A program made the position numbers and the translations under genes. DNA of 64,000 nt from Lachnospiraceae bacterium (GTDB taxonomy: Bacteria; Bacillota; Clostridia; Lachnospirales; Lachnospiraceae), in contig CAADYR010000164.1 in NCBI GenBank assembly GCA_900753305.1, forward strand, positions 5,831 through 69,830, given 5' to 3'. The notes below the pieces were generated by a model that was not told the origin of the DNA, did no database searches, and worked only from the letters and a program-made list of their open reading frames with translations. Of this stretch, positions 16,663 to 25,725 are shown piece by piece; the stretch's first letter is position 1; the number at the start of each line of letters is the position of its first letter.

Positions 16663-17812
16663 TCTGAGCGCCTCCTTCCTTACAACGATAACAGCTTACT
16701 ACATGTGTCGGAGATACATGATAAGCCGCAGGATAAGCGCCCTCACATCCTTCAACACACATCTCACAACGATCTTTGAAATAGCAGTAGTTGGGCATAT
16801 CTACCGGATTGGGGACGTTGCCCGGAATACTGTAAAGTTTATCAATATGTTTACCAACAACCGGCTTGGAATTCATCAGACCGATTGTATACGGGTGTCT
16901 TGGATCTTTGAAAATCTCTCTTGCTGTACCCTTTTCTACAACACGACCTGCGTACATAACAACTACATAGTCAGCCATTTCTGCTACAACTCCCAGGTCA
17001 TGAGTGATCAGCATAATAGAGCTGTTGATCTTGTCCTTTAAGTTACGGAGCAGATCCAGTACCTGTGCCTGGATCGTAACATCCAGAGCAGTAGTCGGTT
17101 CATCTGCAATGATCAGCTTAGGGTTGCAGGCAAGTGCCATTGCGATACAGATACGCTGTCTCATACCACCTGATAATTCGTGGGGATACATTCTGTATAC
17201 GCCTTCTTTGTTGGCAATTCCTACCATGTCAAGCATCTCGATCGTACGCGCCTTGACCTGTTCCTTGGTCATTTCCGGATTATGCAAAGCAATAACCTCG
17301 TCTACCTGCTCACCGATACGAAATACCGGATTCAGGGAAGTCATAGGCTCCTGGAAAATCATGGACATATAGTTACCACGTAACTTCTGCATTACCTCAT
17401 TGGGTGCATTGACTACATTGATCACCTGTTCTCCGGTGTTGAAACGAATCTCACCTTCTACTGTCTGACCTGAAGGTCTTTGCACAAGCTGCATCAGGGA
17501 AAGGCTGGTTACGGACTTACCACAGCCGGACTCTCCTACGATGCCTACTGTCTTACCCTGCGGTACATCAAAGGACACACCATCTACAGACTTTACAGTT
17601 CCGATATCTGTGAAGAAATAAGTATGCACATTGTCAAATTCTACACAGTTATCAGAGTTTTTCATTTGTGTGATATATTCTGATTCAGGAATATGTTTTC
17701 TGTTTCTTTTCTTCTCCATCTCACTGGTAATCTTACGATTCTGTCTGGAGATTGCACGCGATTCTTTCGCGGATATATAATTAGCGCTCTTTTTCTTATT
17801 ACCGAATGCCAT
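16655..17812 (-). CDS. oppD: Oligopeptide ABC transporter ATPase OppD
   Basis: A 385-residue ATPase partner of OppF. It has a ~60-residue charged N-terminal extension (KKKSANYISAKESRAIS), then Walker A GESGCGKSV, signature LSGGMRQRI, Walker B LIIADEPTTALD and the C-terminal Cys cluster (CYFKDRCEMCVEGC). The Walker A has Val in place of the usual final Thr (GKSV), as in many OppD proteins. I chose the ATG at 17812, which has AGGTGG 5 bases upstream, over an in-frame GTG at 17821. It follows oppC directly. Confidence 0.92.
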   Translation of the reverse strand: MAFGNKKKSANYISAKESRAISRQNRKITSEMEKKRNRKHIPESEYITQMKNSDNCVEFDNVHTYFFTDIGTVKSVDGVSFDVPQGKTVGIVGESGCGKSVTSLSLMQLVQRPSGQTVEGEIRFNTGEQVINVVNAPNEVMQKLRGNYMSMIFQEPMTSLNPVFRIGEQVDEVIALHNPEMTKEQVKARTIEMLDMVGIANKEGVYRMYPHELSGGMRQRICIAMALACNPKLIIADEPTTALDVTIQAQVLDLLRNLKDKINSSIMLITHDLGVVAEMADYVVVMYAGRVVEKGTAREIFKDPRHPYTIGLMNSKPVVGKHIDKLYSIPGNVPNPVDMPNYCYFKDRCEMCVEGCEGAYPAAYHVSPTHVVSCYRCKEGGAQNE

Positions 17813-17821
17813 CGCTACCAC

Positions 17822-19504
17822 CTACCGTTTCATCTTAGGGTCAAACGCATCACGCAGACCATCACCAACAAAGTTAAATGCAAGTACAGTCAACAGGATC
17901 AGCAGACCTGCCGGAATCCATACGAACAGATAATTTGTCATAACATAAGAGTCATTAACTGCATTGATAATACTTCCCCAGGAAGCTGCCGGATACTTGA
18001 TACCAAGTCCCAGGAAGCTAAGGGTCGCCTCTGCCAGAATGACATCACCAAGTCCCATTGTTGCGAATACGATAAGCTGAGGTACTACGTTAGGAATCAG
18101 ATGCTTAAAGATCCTGCGGCTTACTCTGATACCGGTCGCTTCTGTTGCCACCATAAATTCCTGTTCACGTAAGGACAAAATCTGTCCACGCACAATACGC
18201 GCAATACCTACCCAGCCAATGATACTCATAACAATACACAAGCTGTAGATACGGACAGTTGCACTCGCCCTGTAGTGATCCATGATAGAACCAAGGATCA
18301 GGTACAAAGGCATAGCAGGGATACAGTAAATAACATCTACCAGACGCATCAGGATATTGTCTACCCAGCCGCCGAAGTAACCTGCAATACCACCAATGAT
18401 GACACCAATCAATACTTCAATGAATACAACAACGAAACCAATCAGCAGTGAGATACGTCCACCGTACATCAGACGCGCCAGCAGATCCATACCATTGGCA
18501 TCGGTTCCTATCCAGTGATCCTTAGAAGGCTTTGCATAAGTATCAATGACTCTTGTCTCCTGATTACGCTGAATCGTATACTGTCCGGTCTTCTCTGAAA
18601 TATGATAGGTATCGGTTTCTCCCGCTTCATCTGTATACTCAAAGGATTCTGCGCCACTTTCAATAGCAAGGATAGCGTTTTCCTTAAAATCAGGTGTTAA
18701 GAATACACCACCTACAACACTGTTGATATTCATGCTTGAAATATAAGCATAGTCTGCACCATCTGTAGTTTTTACCATGGCAGAGTCCTCACCCTCAAGC
18801 TCCAACTCATAGGTTGTACCTGCTGCATCAAATTTCTTTGCGCCTTCGCTCATGGCGATCAGTGCAGTCTTATAGAAATCATAAGATAATTTCGTATCAG
18901 CAGAATATGGTGTGAAAGACATCTTACAGGCAACTGCCATTTCATTTACGATATAAAGTAATTCCTTGCCGGTAGAATCATCTACGATATAGGATACGCC
19001 ATCATATTCAAAATAATTGTCCCCTGCTGCAACTGCCTGATTATGTTCGTCAGATCTCATTGCCTTGGGATTCTTGGTATCTTCTGCACTGTAGATTACA
19101 TAAGCGTTATCTTCCAGCTTTCTGATACCGATCTTGGAACCGTCTCTTGTCTCTACGATGTTCTGCTTCTTACCGATTGCCAGGATTGTCTTGGAAAAGA
19201 TATCACTTGGCAGTGTAACATCCTCTGCCTGATACATCTGATAATCGTCAATATAAGTTGCACCTGCATAATCCTTCTTCATTTCCTCTGTACGGTAGAA
19301 TACCTGGCTCTGGGAGTAAGGGATAATTGCTCCCCCCAGGAAAGAGAACAGGAACATACAGATAATAATTACCATACCGATAATGGCAAGCTTGTTTCTA
19401 AAGAAACGTTTTGCTACCAGCATTCCAGGAGAAAGTACCTTAACACGCTGTGCATCATCTAACTTCATATTTTCATTGCTCTTAGCATTTTCTTCGTTAG
19501 CCAT
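17822..19504 (-). CDS. oppC: Oligopeptide ABC permease OppC with large insertion
   Basis: A 560-residue permease, nearly twice the usual ~300. Residues ~38-60 form the first membrane segment. Residues ~62-329 are a hydrophilic insertion facing outward, rich in Asp, Tyr and Thr. The normal OppC resumes at HWIGTDANGMDLLARL (H330) with five membrane segments and the EAA loop (ATEATGIRVSRRIFKHLIPN) that contacts the ATPases. The inserted part has repeated short beta-like stretches (YAYISSMNI, SFEYTDEAG, TYHIS) but no family I recognise. Strong Shine-Dalgarno site. It pairs with OppB and an enlarged binding protein. Confidence 0.9.
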   Translation of the reverse strand: MANEENAKSNENMKLDDAQRVKVLSPGMLVAKRFFRNKLAIIGMVIIICMFLFSFLGGAIIPYSQSQVFYRTEEMKKDYAGATYIDDYQMYQAEDVTLPSDIFSKTILAIGKKQNIVETRDGSKIGIRKLEDNAYVIYSAEDTKNPKAMRSDEHNQAVAAGDNYFEYDGVSYIVDDSTGKELLYIVNEMAVACKMSFTPYSADTKLSYDFYKTALIAMSEGAKKFDAAGTTYELELEGEDSAMVKTTDGADYAYISSMNINSVVGGVFLTPDFKENAILAIESGAESFEYTDEAGETDTYHISEKTGQYTIQRNQETRVIDTYAKPSKDHWIGTDANGMDLLARLMYGGRISLLIGFVVVFIEVLIGVIIGGIAGYFGGWVDNILMRLVDVIYCIPAMPLYLILGSIMDHYRASATVRIYSLCIVMSIIGWVGIARIVRGQILSLREQEFMVATEATGIRVSRRIFKHLIPNVVPQLIVFATMGLGDVILAEATLSFLGLGIKYPAASWGSIINAVNDSYVMTNYLFVWIPAGLLILLTVLAFNFVGDGLRDAFDPKMKR

Positions 19505-19518
19505 GTTCTTTCTCCTTT

Positions 19519-20505
19519 CTAATTTACTCTGACACGAGGGTCAACAACTGCATACAGAATATCTGCAATCAGGTTGCCCAATAAGATCAACACTGCACTG
19601 AACAGCATATAGAACATAACAAAAGGAATGTCACCTAAAGTAATACACTGATAGGAAGTATATCCGATACCCGGAATCTGGAACAGTGTCTCTGTGATCA
19701 GAGCGCCACCGAACAGACTGGGCAGAGTACCACCAAGCAGAGTGATAATAGGAATCAGGATATTACGGAATGCATGATGATTGATGACCTTCTTTTCCGG
19801 AAGACCCTTTGCACGGGCAGTACGGATATAATCTGCATTCAATACTTCCAGCATATTAGTACGTGTATAACGCATCAAGGAACCAATACTTACAATAGTC
19901 AGTGTCAGCACCGGCATGATCATATGCTTGGCAATATCAAGGAACTGTCCCATAGGACTTAACTGCTGATGCATACGTCCTACAATCCCATACAGATCCA
20001 GCCAGTTAAGCTTCACTGCAAAAATCCACTTCAGAATCGTTGCAAAGAAGAAGCTGGGCAGTGATATACCGATCAACGCAATAACCGTAATAGAATAGTC
20101 CGTCAGTGAATACTGCTTTCTGGCCGCTGCCACACCGGCAGGAATCGCAATGATGATCTCCAGAATAAAGGAAGCAAGTCCTAATGCAAAGGAATACCAG
20201 ATAACACTGGCAAACTTCTGTAATACAGGCTGGTTGTATAACCAAGAATCACCGAACTGTCCACGGATTGCCTTGGATGCCCATACGAAATATCCCTGGA
20301 TCACACTGTCATCCAGTCCGTATGCAGCATTTAACTGCTGTAACCATTCCTCATAGCTCTTAGCCCCGGGTTTCTGTGATAATTCCATAGCCTTTGTCTC
20401 TACGAAGGAGGCAGGCATGCAGCGCATGATGCCATAAATGATCATAGATACAAAGAATAGAAGCACTATGGAAATCAATAATCTTTTTACTACAAATTTC
20501 TTCAT
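19519..20505 (-). CDS. oppB: Oligopeptide ABC permease OppB
   Basis: A 328-residue permease with six membrane segments, of normal length for OppB. The first segment (VKRLLISIVLLFFVSMIIYGIMR) is followed by the usual outer loop, and the EAA loop is TARAKGLPEKKVINHHAFRN. It forms the pore with OppC. It lies 166 bases downstream of oppA, behind two hairpins, and 14 bases before oppC. Confidence 0.93.
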   Translation of the reverse strand: MKKFVVKRLLISIVLLFFVSMIIYGIMRCMPASFVETKAMELSQKPGAKSYEEWLQQLNAAYGLDDSVIQGYFVWASKAIRGQFGDSWLYNQPVLQKFASVIWYSFALGLASFILEIIIAIPAGVAAARKQYSLTDYSITVIALIGISLPSFFFATILKWIFAVKLNWLDLYGIVGRMHQQLSPMGQFLDIAKHMIMPVLTLTIVSIGSLMRYTRTNMLEVLNADYIRTARAKGLPEKKVINHHAFRNILIPIITLLGGTLPSLFGGALITETLFQIPGIGYTSYQCITLGDIPFVMFYMLFSAVLILLGNLIADILYAVVDPRVRVN

Positions 20506-20534
20506 TGTCTTCTCTCCTTACTATTGCCTTTCCA

Positions 20535-20589
20535 AAGGCATTTCGCCAGAGGGCATACCACCCTTTCGCGAAATACCTTCGCATTTACA
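20535..20589 (-). repeat. Inverted repeat in the oppA-oppB spacer
   Basis: AAGGCATTTCGC (20535-20546) pairs with GCGAAATACCTT (20578-20589) with one mismatch. It lies close to the oppB Shine-Dalgarno region and might shape mRNA processing or translation. Confidence 0.5.
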
Positions 20590-20593
20590 GTAT

Positions 20594-20627
20594 AAAAGGG
20601 GATATGTATGTAGCATATCCCCCTTTT
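20594..20627 (-). terminator. Partial terminator between oppA and oppB
   Basis: On the transcript AAAAGGGGGATATG pairs with CATATCCCCTTTT around a 7-base loop. The following T-run is short. It probably lets part of the transcription pass, giving more binding protein than permease. Confidence 0.65.
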
Positions 20628-20671
20628 AGCTGCATGATTCTGTAAAAAGAATTTATTTTCTGTCAGGAATA

Positions 20672-23029
20672 TTAGTTCATTTCAATCTTTTCGATTTCAG
20701 CACGGTAATTCCAGAAAGGTGTCGGATCCTTTACGATAGAATCTGCATTTACTCTTTCTGCACTGTAAATCATGCATTCCTGTCGCTGATATACAGGGAT
20801 TTCTACAGCGTAATCTACGATGTAATCCAGTGCTTCCTTGTAAACTGCCTTACGGTATTCCTGATCTGTACTTGTACGGCCTTCCATTACAAGTTCGTCA
20901 AGCTCTGGCTGGTAGATTCTGTAGTTCTTAGCACTACCGCCTTCGCTGTGGTAAACCTGGAACATATCAGGATCAGGAGTTGCTGACCATGCTGCACACC
21001 ACATATCGATTGTACCGCTGTTGATACCATCCCATAACTGAGAAGTATCGGATAAGTCGTTGATAACCATATCAAAGCCGATTGACTTTAATGCTTCAGA
21101 TGCTGCTGTCAGGATACCGAAGGAAGGATGATCTCCGCTGCCGCCTGCAGGAATTGTAGCTGTACACTCTAATCTGCCGCCTGCAGGAGCTGCTGTCAGC
21201 TTACCATCTGTTACTGTATAACCTGCTGCTTCGAAGTAGCCAAGTGCTGCATCAAGTGCTGCTGCGTACTTCTCGTCTTCTGTCATACCATCCGTGTAGA
21301 TTTCGTTACCATCTACATCTGTAGAGAATGCTACCTTATAATCAGGGTCAGACTTCTGAGGAGCTGCCCAGCTTGTGTTTGTAATAGGATAGTTGATTAC
21401 AGATGCTGCTTCTCCATAGTAGGAGTCAATTACAACATCACGGTATGCTGCGATTACAGTTGCAATAGCTTTTCTGAAGTCCTTGGAAGCTTCGCTGCCT
21501 GCATCCTCGCCAACCTTCATCAGCTGGGAGTTCATACCGATATAACCATATCCAAGATAGTCTGTAAGACATGTGATCAGCTTGTCACCGGATAATTCGC
21601 CGTTGCTGTTCTCACCCTTGATCTGTGCCATAACATCCTTGGAGATAGAAGGAGAAGCAATATCTGTAGTTCCCTGTACAACACCAGGAAGCTTATCAGC
21701 TTCAGAAGTTGTCTTCCACTGCAGATTCTTTGTCTTAGGAGCACCCTTATAGTAATATTCGTTTGCTTCCATGTATACGATCTTATTATCATAGCTTACA
21801 TATTTGTAAGGACCAGCGCCCATAGGAGCTGTTGTCTTAGCTCTTACAGAGCTTAAATCACCCTTAGGGAATCCGAACTGGTTGTTATCATAGTCATATA
21901 AGCTCTCATCACCATAGTAGTGTAATGGAGATACATAAACTGCTAACTGATAGATAGCTGTTGCATCAACTTCTGTTAAAGTTACACGTACAGAGTTGTC
22001 GCCTGTCTTCTGGATACCTTCGATGTGGTCAACAGAATTACCTGTCTCAACAGTTGCCTTATAGCTGTCATCCAGGAAAGAGAACAGAGAAGACTCAGCT
22101 GCTTCTGTGTCAGACAATGTCTGGTAATCACCATCGTAGATAGCTACCATTTCATTCCACATATCTGCATATGTAGGAGCATCTGTCCAGGTTGTATCTG
22201 TGCCGTTACCTGTGATAGATCCGTCATCGTTCTGTGTAGCAAATCCCCAGTTTACCATACCGTTAGATACTTCATCCAGACCATCTACTACATAACCTGA
22301 TGCTGTACAATAATCAGCAATGCTCTTTGCGAAAGCCTCACCTGCTGCCGGAAGATCTGTCTCGAAGAACTTCTTCTGTTCATCCTCTGTATAATATGTG
22401 AAATCTGTGTTGTCAGCACCCTTATCCAGCATTAACTGATATAATACGGTAGAACCGTTTCTATATGCATCCAGTCCCTTGATAGGCAGGGCATACAGAG
22501 AGAATGAGCCATCATAGGATGGGTCAAGATATGCATAATAGGAGAAAATTACATCATCGATTGTCAGAGGCTCGCCATCTGCGAACTTCACATCATCACG
22601 GATTGTAAAATCATAATCTACTGTACCATCTGCGTTCTCAGTAACTACACAGTCAGCAATACCTGTATAAGTATAGTCTGTACCGTTGTAGCTTCTTGTC
22701 TCACCTTCAATACCGTTGTAAACGATCTCACCCTGACGGTCAACGTCCAGTAACGCTACTGTGGTCAGAAGCCATACATCCTCATCAGGTACTGATTCAC
22801 CGAAGAATGGGCTGAATTTCTCGCTTACGTCATCATGTGCGATAACAAGCGGTGTGTCTGAATTGCTTGCTGTTTCTGTTGCTGCCTCTGTAGCACCTTC
22901 TGTGGAAGCCTCTGTAGCAGGTGTAGTAGCGTCAGAAGATGTATCTGCATTGGAACCACATCCTGTTAATAAGCTGGCTGCCATTGTGCCTGCTAAAAGA
23001 ACAGCTACAAGCTTGTTTCTTTTTTTCAT
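20672..23029 (-). CDS. oppA: Peptide ABC transporter substrate-binding lipoprotein
   Basis: A 785-residue extracellular binding protein of family 5. The N-terminus is a lipoprotein signal (KKRNKLVAVLLAGTMAAS, lipobox LLTGC, Cys near residue 24) followed by a Ser/Thr/Glu-rich linker. The family signature region (YNDFTIRDD-like VDYDFTIRDDVKFADGEPLT) is present, and the C-terminal part holds the family's WCAAWSATPDPDMF. It is well above the usual 530-600 residues; an insertion around residues 190-330 includes many acidic and aromatic residues. It captures peptides for OppBCDF. Good AAGGAGG site. Confidence 0.9.
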   Translation of the reverse strand: MKKRNKLVAVLLAGTMAASLLTGCGSNADTSSDATTPATEASTEGATEAATETASNSDTPLVIAHDDVSEKFSPFFGESVPDEDVWLLTTVALLDVDRQGEIVYNGIEGETRSYNGTDYTYTGIADCVVTENADGTVDYDFTIRDDVKFADGEPLTIDDVIFSYYAYLDPSYDGSFSLYALPIKGLDAYRNGSTVLYQLMLDKGADNTDFTYYTEDEQKKFFETDLPAAGEAFAKSIADYCTASGYVVDGLDEVSNGMVNWGFATQNDDGSITGNGTDTTWTDAPTYADMWNEMVAIYDGDYQTLSDTEAAESSLFSFLDDSYKATVETGNSVDHIEGIQKTGDNSVRVTLTEVDATAIYQLAVYVSPLHYYGDESLYDYDNNQFGFPKGDLSSVRAKTTAPMGAGPYKYVSYDNKIVYMEANEYYYKGAPKTKNLQWKTTSEADKLPGVVQGTTDIASPSISKDVMAQIKGENSNGELSGDKLITCLTDYLGYGYIGMNSQLMKVGEDAGSEASKDFRKAIATVIAAYRDVVIDSYYGEAASVINYPITNTSWAAPQKSDPDYKVAFSTDVDGNEIYTDGMTEDEKYAAALDAALGYFEAAGYTVTDGKLTAAPAGGRLECTATIPAGGSGDHPSFGILTAASEALKSIGFDMVINDLSDTSQLWDGINSGTIDMWCAAWSATPDPDMFQVYHSEGGSAKNYRIYQPELDELVMEGRTSTDQEYRKAVYKEALDYIVDYAVEIPVYQRQECMIYSAERVNADSIVKDPTPFWNYRAEIEKIEMN

Positions 23030-23065
23030 AACAAAATCCTCCTTATTGGTTTGTATGCTTAACCA

Positions 23066-23091
23066 TTTGACACGTCTATACCATTGTCAAA
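23066..23091 (-). promoter_or_regulatory. Palindrome upstream of oppA (candidate operator)
   Basis: TTTGACA and TGTCAAA in inverted orientation, 12 bases apart, about 40 bases before the oppA start. One arm reads as a -35 box (TTGACA) on the minus strand, but no convincing -10 follows at 17 bases. Confidence 0.4.
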
Positions 23092-23114
23092 GGGAAAAAC
23101 CTTTTCTAAATGTC

Positions 23115-23681
23115 TCACTCCAGTTTGTTCTGAGACTGTTCTGTTCTGAGTCCGGCATAGGTCTTATCATAATATACGCCAAAACCTACACAGGCTATGA
23201 TATAGAAAATCAAAACTCCTGTATACAGGAATTCTTTTCCTGTCTGCATGTCACCCCTGTGGATGACCATATAAATAATATCAAGTATGACACTGATGAT
23301 CGTCATTACCATGGAACCGATACAGGAACGTTTCATTCTGGCAATCCCTGTCTCATACTGAGCTTTCTGCATACGCAGAGGGTCACTCCAATAGCTGAAA
23401 GCTCCTACCAGAAAATAAAATACCGGAAGAAATGTAAACAGATATGGATAAAGTACCCAGAAAGTTCTGGAAGAATCCTGATTGACCATGCCTGCCACCA
23501 CCTGTAAAACCAACAGGATCGCTGCAAACGCCATATTGATCCAATTGGTCTTTTTCTTTTCTTTTTCTGAGAAAGGCAATATATAATAATATCCTGTATA
23601 ACAGATATCATCTACGACTCTGCCCTTGCCATTGAGCCTGGCATTCCACGAATAATCGTCCTTAAATCTATTCTTTATCAT
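23115..23681 (-). CDS. Hypothetical four-helix membrane protein
   Basis: A 188-residue protein with four hydrophobic segments (roughly 47-66, 75-95, 120-140 and 150-170) after a ~45-residue soluble N-terminus (FKDDYSWNARLNGKGRVVDD). I do not recognise the family. It is the first gene upstream of oppA on the same strand, 85 bases away, and might be co-transcribed with the transporter. A -10 box TACAAT with a weak -35 (TTGCGT, 17-base spacer) lies just downstream of the terminator of the small RNA. Confidence 0.65.
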   Translation of the reverse strand: MIKNRFKDDYSWNARLNGKGRVVDDICYTGYYYILPFSEKEKKKTNWINMAFAAILLVLQVVAGMVNQDSSRTFWVLYPYLFTFLPVFYFLVGAFSYWSDPLRMQKAQYETGIARMKRSCIGSMVMTIISVILDIIYMVIHRGDMQTGKEFLYTGVLIFYIIACVGFGVYYDKTYAGLRTEQSQNKLE

Positions 23682-23753
23682 ATCTTTCCTTTAAATTATT
23701 TTGTTGCTTTTCAACGTTAGCACTTTATTGTAACAGATTTTATGCTGGTACGC

Positions 23754-23836
23754 AAAAAAAGTGCCTATAGACATCCTTGTCCATTGCACTTAAATCCTAT
23801 TTAGAAATACAATTGTTCGTCTACAGCAAACAACTG
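23754..23836 (-). ncRNA. Candidate small RNA with CsrA-like hairpin
   Basis: A compact ~83-nt unit between a strong promoter and a clear terminator. Hairpin 1 (23810-23836) begins at the predicted start site: CAGTTGTTTG pairs with CGAACAATTG around CTGTAGA. A linker with AUAGGAUUU follows. The terminator hairpin (23760-23790) has stem AGUGC..GCACU, an AGGA tetraloop flanked by ACA/UGU, then seven T. The apex reads GACAAGGAUGU, matching ten of twelve or more positions of the CsrA selection consensus RUACARGGAUGU. No open reading frame with a ribosome site lies inside. I know no named family. Confidence 0.65.
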
Positions 23837-23842
23837 ATATTT

Positions 23843-23870
23843 ATTATACATACATGAAAAATTTTGTCAA
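23843..23870 (-). promoter_or_regulatory. Promoter of the candidate small RNA
   Basis: TTGACA (23865-23870) and TATAAT (23843-23848), both perfect consensus, with a 16-base spacer. The predicted start is about 23836. Confidence 0.8.
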
Positions 23871-24021
23871 CAACTGTATAGGTGGTATTTTTTAGCATAA
23901 ATATAACCTTTTTTCAAGCTATCCATTTATTAATATTCAACATACTTTGTATTTTCGACGTTTTCCTGCATATTCATTCTCTCTTATGTAAAAAATTTTT
24001 TTAAAATATTTCATCTGCTCA
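23871..24021. other. AT-rich spacer
   Basis: Nothing further found between the small-RNA promoter and the terminator of the DUF5722 gene. Confidence 0.4.
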
Positions 24022-24076
24022 AAAGAAAGATGGCAATCATTGGACTTTTTGCGTCAATAATTGCCATCTTTGTATA
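24022..24076 (-). terminator. Terminator after the DUF5722 genes
   Basis: AAGATGGCAAT and ATTGCCATCTT form a long stem around a ~28-base interior, with T-runs on both strands, just after the stop at 24085. Confidence 0.8.
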
Positions 24077-24084
24077 AATCGTAT

Positions 24085-25698
24085 TTAATTTACACCCAAC
24101 TGCGCCCAGCTTGATGCACCGATAATCGGTAATGCGAAGCTGGTATAAGCTGCTGACTGTGCAGTATCGATGTATTTAAATACATCATAAATCTGCTTTG
24201 GTGTAGAAGCCCAGCCATTTGCATCGCAATTGTAAAGTCCGCATGCAATCTTATCACTTGCCTTTTCATAAGGAGAATCTACCATTCTGTGAACGATAAA
24301 TGCCTTGATATATGGATTCTGTGCTGCAAGCTTATATGCATAAGCAAAAGATGCCGCCTGTACTGCTTCTCCTCCATTCAGAGAATTGAAGAGAATCTCA
24401 GATATCATAATATATCTGACCTGCCCCGTTGGAGACAGATAGGAAGGCTGGCACATATAATTGGTAAATACCTCCATATTAGTAGGGTTGATCATTCTCG
24501 TATTAGAAGTATGATCAATCAGATGCAGTGCCTTATAATTAGACGGCATATCCCAGAATTTGGATGCTGTCAATGGAACCGGATGTGGATGCCATGCTAC
24601 ACCCCAGTCAATATTACCATGTGATGCTACATCTACATTAAAGGCATCAATAAACTTCTTCGCTCCGTACTGATTGGCTGTTCCGTCTTCCCAGGTCCAG
24701 CGCTGGTCAATACATGTCAGAACTCTGGCATTTGCATTCACACTTTTGATTGCTGTATAGAACATACGAAATGCCTTCTCATATTCCAGAGTAAATGCTG
24801 TTACATTATAATTTCCCGCATAATACCATGGATTGTTATTATTCACTTCATTTCCAATGATCCAGTTAGATACCAGTCCTGTTGCAGGATTGCTGTATCT
24901 TTCTGTCAGGAAAGCCATAACAGCTTCAAGAGATTCTGCTCCCTGTTGTTCATCTGTATTGAAAGCATAATGACGATAACCTGCTTTTCTGGCGCCAGGT
25001 TTTACAGTCATGGCTGTTGCTGCATTATAGTAATTCACAACATTCATTGTCACTTCTACATTCTGTGTTGCAAAAAGTGTCATGACCATATCATACTCTG
25101 CCACAACTGCCTGATTGAAATTATAGGCTTTTCCATTATAAGTATATGTGATATAACCCGTAGTTGATGGTTGGAAAAACCTATCTACAGCAATTTCATA
25201 GCTTGCATGCTGTACTCCCAGATTGGCCAGATCCATGATTGCTGCATTATCTGCAGTAATACCCTTAATGGATGTAACCACAGGATTTGCTGCGGTCTTA
25301 GTTGCAACTGCTTCCGGATTCGTAATATAGAATTCCGGACTCACTGCCACGTAACTGCCGCCTGTCTTTACCGCCACAACAAACTTTGCATACAGCTTGG
25401 ATGCTGCTGTTCCCTGATCCAGTGTCGTTACAAAAGTCAATGCTGATGCTTTAGCTGTCTGTGCGCAGAAATCTGTTCTGGAACCGATTGCGTTTTCATA
25501 AGGCTGTAAGGAGAATAAATAATAATTATTATCATCACTTGGTGTCGTTGCAGAAGCATTTGCTGTAACCGTTACCTGATTAGCGCCACTGATGATGCAC
25601 TGACTGATCGTTACTGTTGTGGCTGCTGATACTGTCATCTGTATCATGCACACCATGATCAGACATAACGCACCCCATAAAGTTAGTTTTTTTCTCAT
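24085..25698 (-). CDS. Secreted DUF5722 protein, glycosidase-like (copy 2)
   Basis: A 537-residue exported protein. Signal peptide residues 1-25 (LTLWGALCLIMVCMIQMTVSA, cut after SAA). Residues ~27-135 form a beta domain; residues ~140-510 resemble a (beta/alpha)8 barrel of glycosidase clan A. WIIGNEVNNNNPW has the Asn-Glu pair expected for the acid/base and YIMISEILFNS a Glu expected for the nucleophile; these roles are inferred. It ends FALPIIGASSW, shared with the neighbouring paralogue. No surface anchor is visible. GGAGG precedes the ATG, and 27 bases separate it from the upstream copy. The substrate is unknown. Confidence 0.8.
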   Translation of the reverse strand: MRKKLTLWGALCLIMVCMIQMTVSAATTVTISQCIISGANQVTVTANASATTPSDDNNYYLFSLQPYENAIGSRTDFCAQTAKASALTFVTTLDQGTAASKLYAKFVVAVKTGGSYVAVSPEFYITNPEAVATKTAANPVVTSIKGITADNAAIMDLANLGVQHASYEIAVDRFFQPSTTGYITYTYNGKAYNFNQAVVAEYDMVMTLFATQNVEVTMNVVNYYNAATAMTVKPGARKAGYRHYAFNTDEQQGAESLEAVMAFLTERYSNPATGLVSNWIIGNEVNNNNPWYYAGNYNVTAFTLEYEKAFRMFYTAIKSVNANARVLTCIDQRWTWEDGTANQYGAKKFIDAFNVDVASHGNIDWGVAWHPHPVPLTASKFWDMPSNYKALHLIDHTSNTRMINPTNMEVFTNYMCQPSYLSPTGQVRYIMISEILFNSLNGGEAVQAASFAYAYKLAAQNPYIKAFIVHRMVDSPYEKASDKIACGLYNCDANGWASTPKQIYDVFKYIDTAQSAAYTSFALPIIGASSWAQLGVN

Positions 25699-25725
25699 TA
25701 TACCCTCCCGGTTGTCATAGATTGA

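Noticed and set aside
22761..23507. A 248-residue plus-strand frame
   Set aside because: Antisense to oppA and the membrane protein; composition is typical of a shadow frame.
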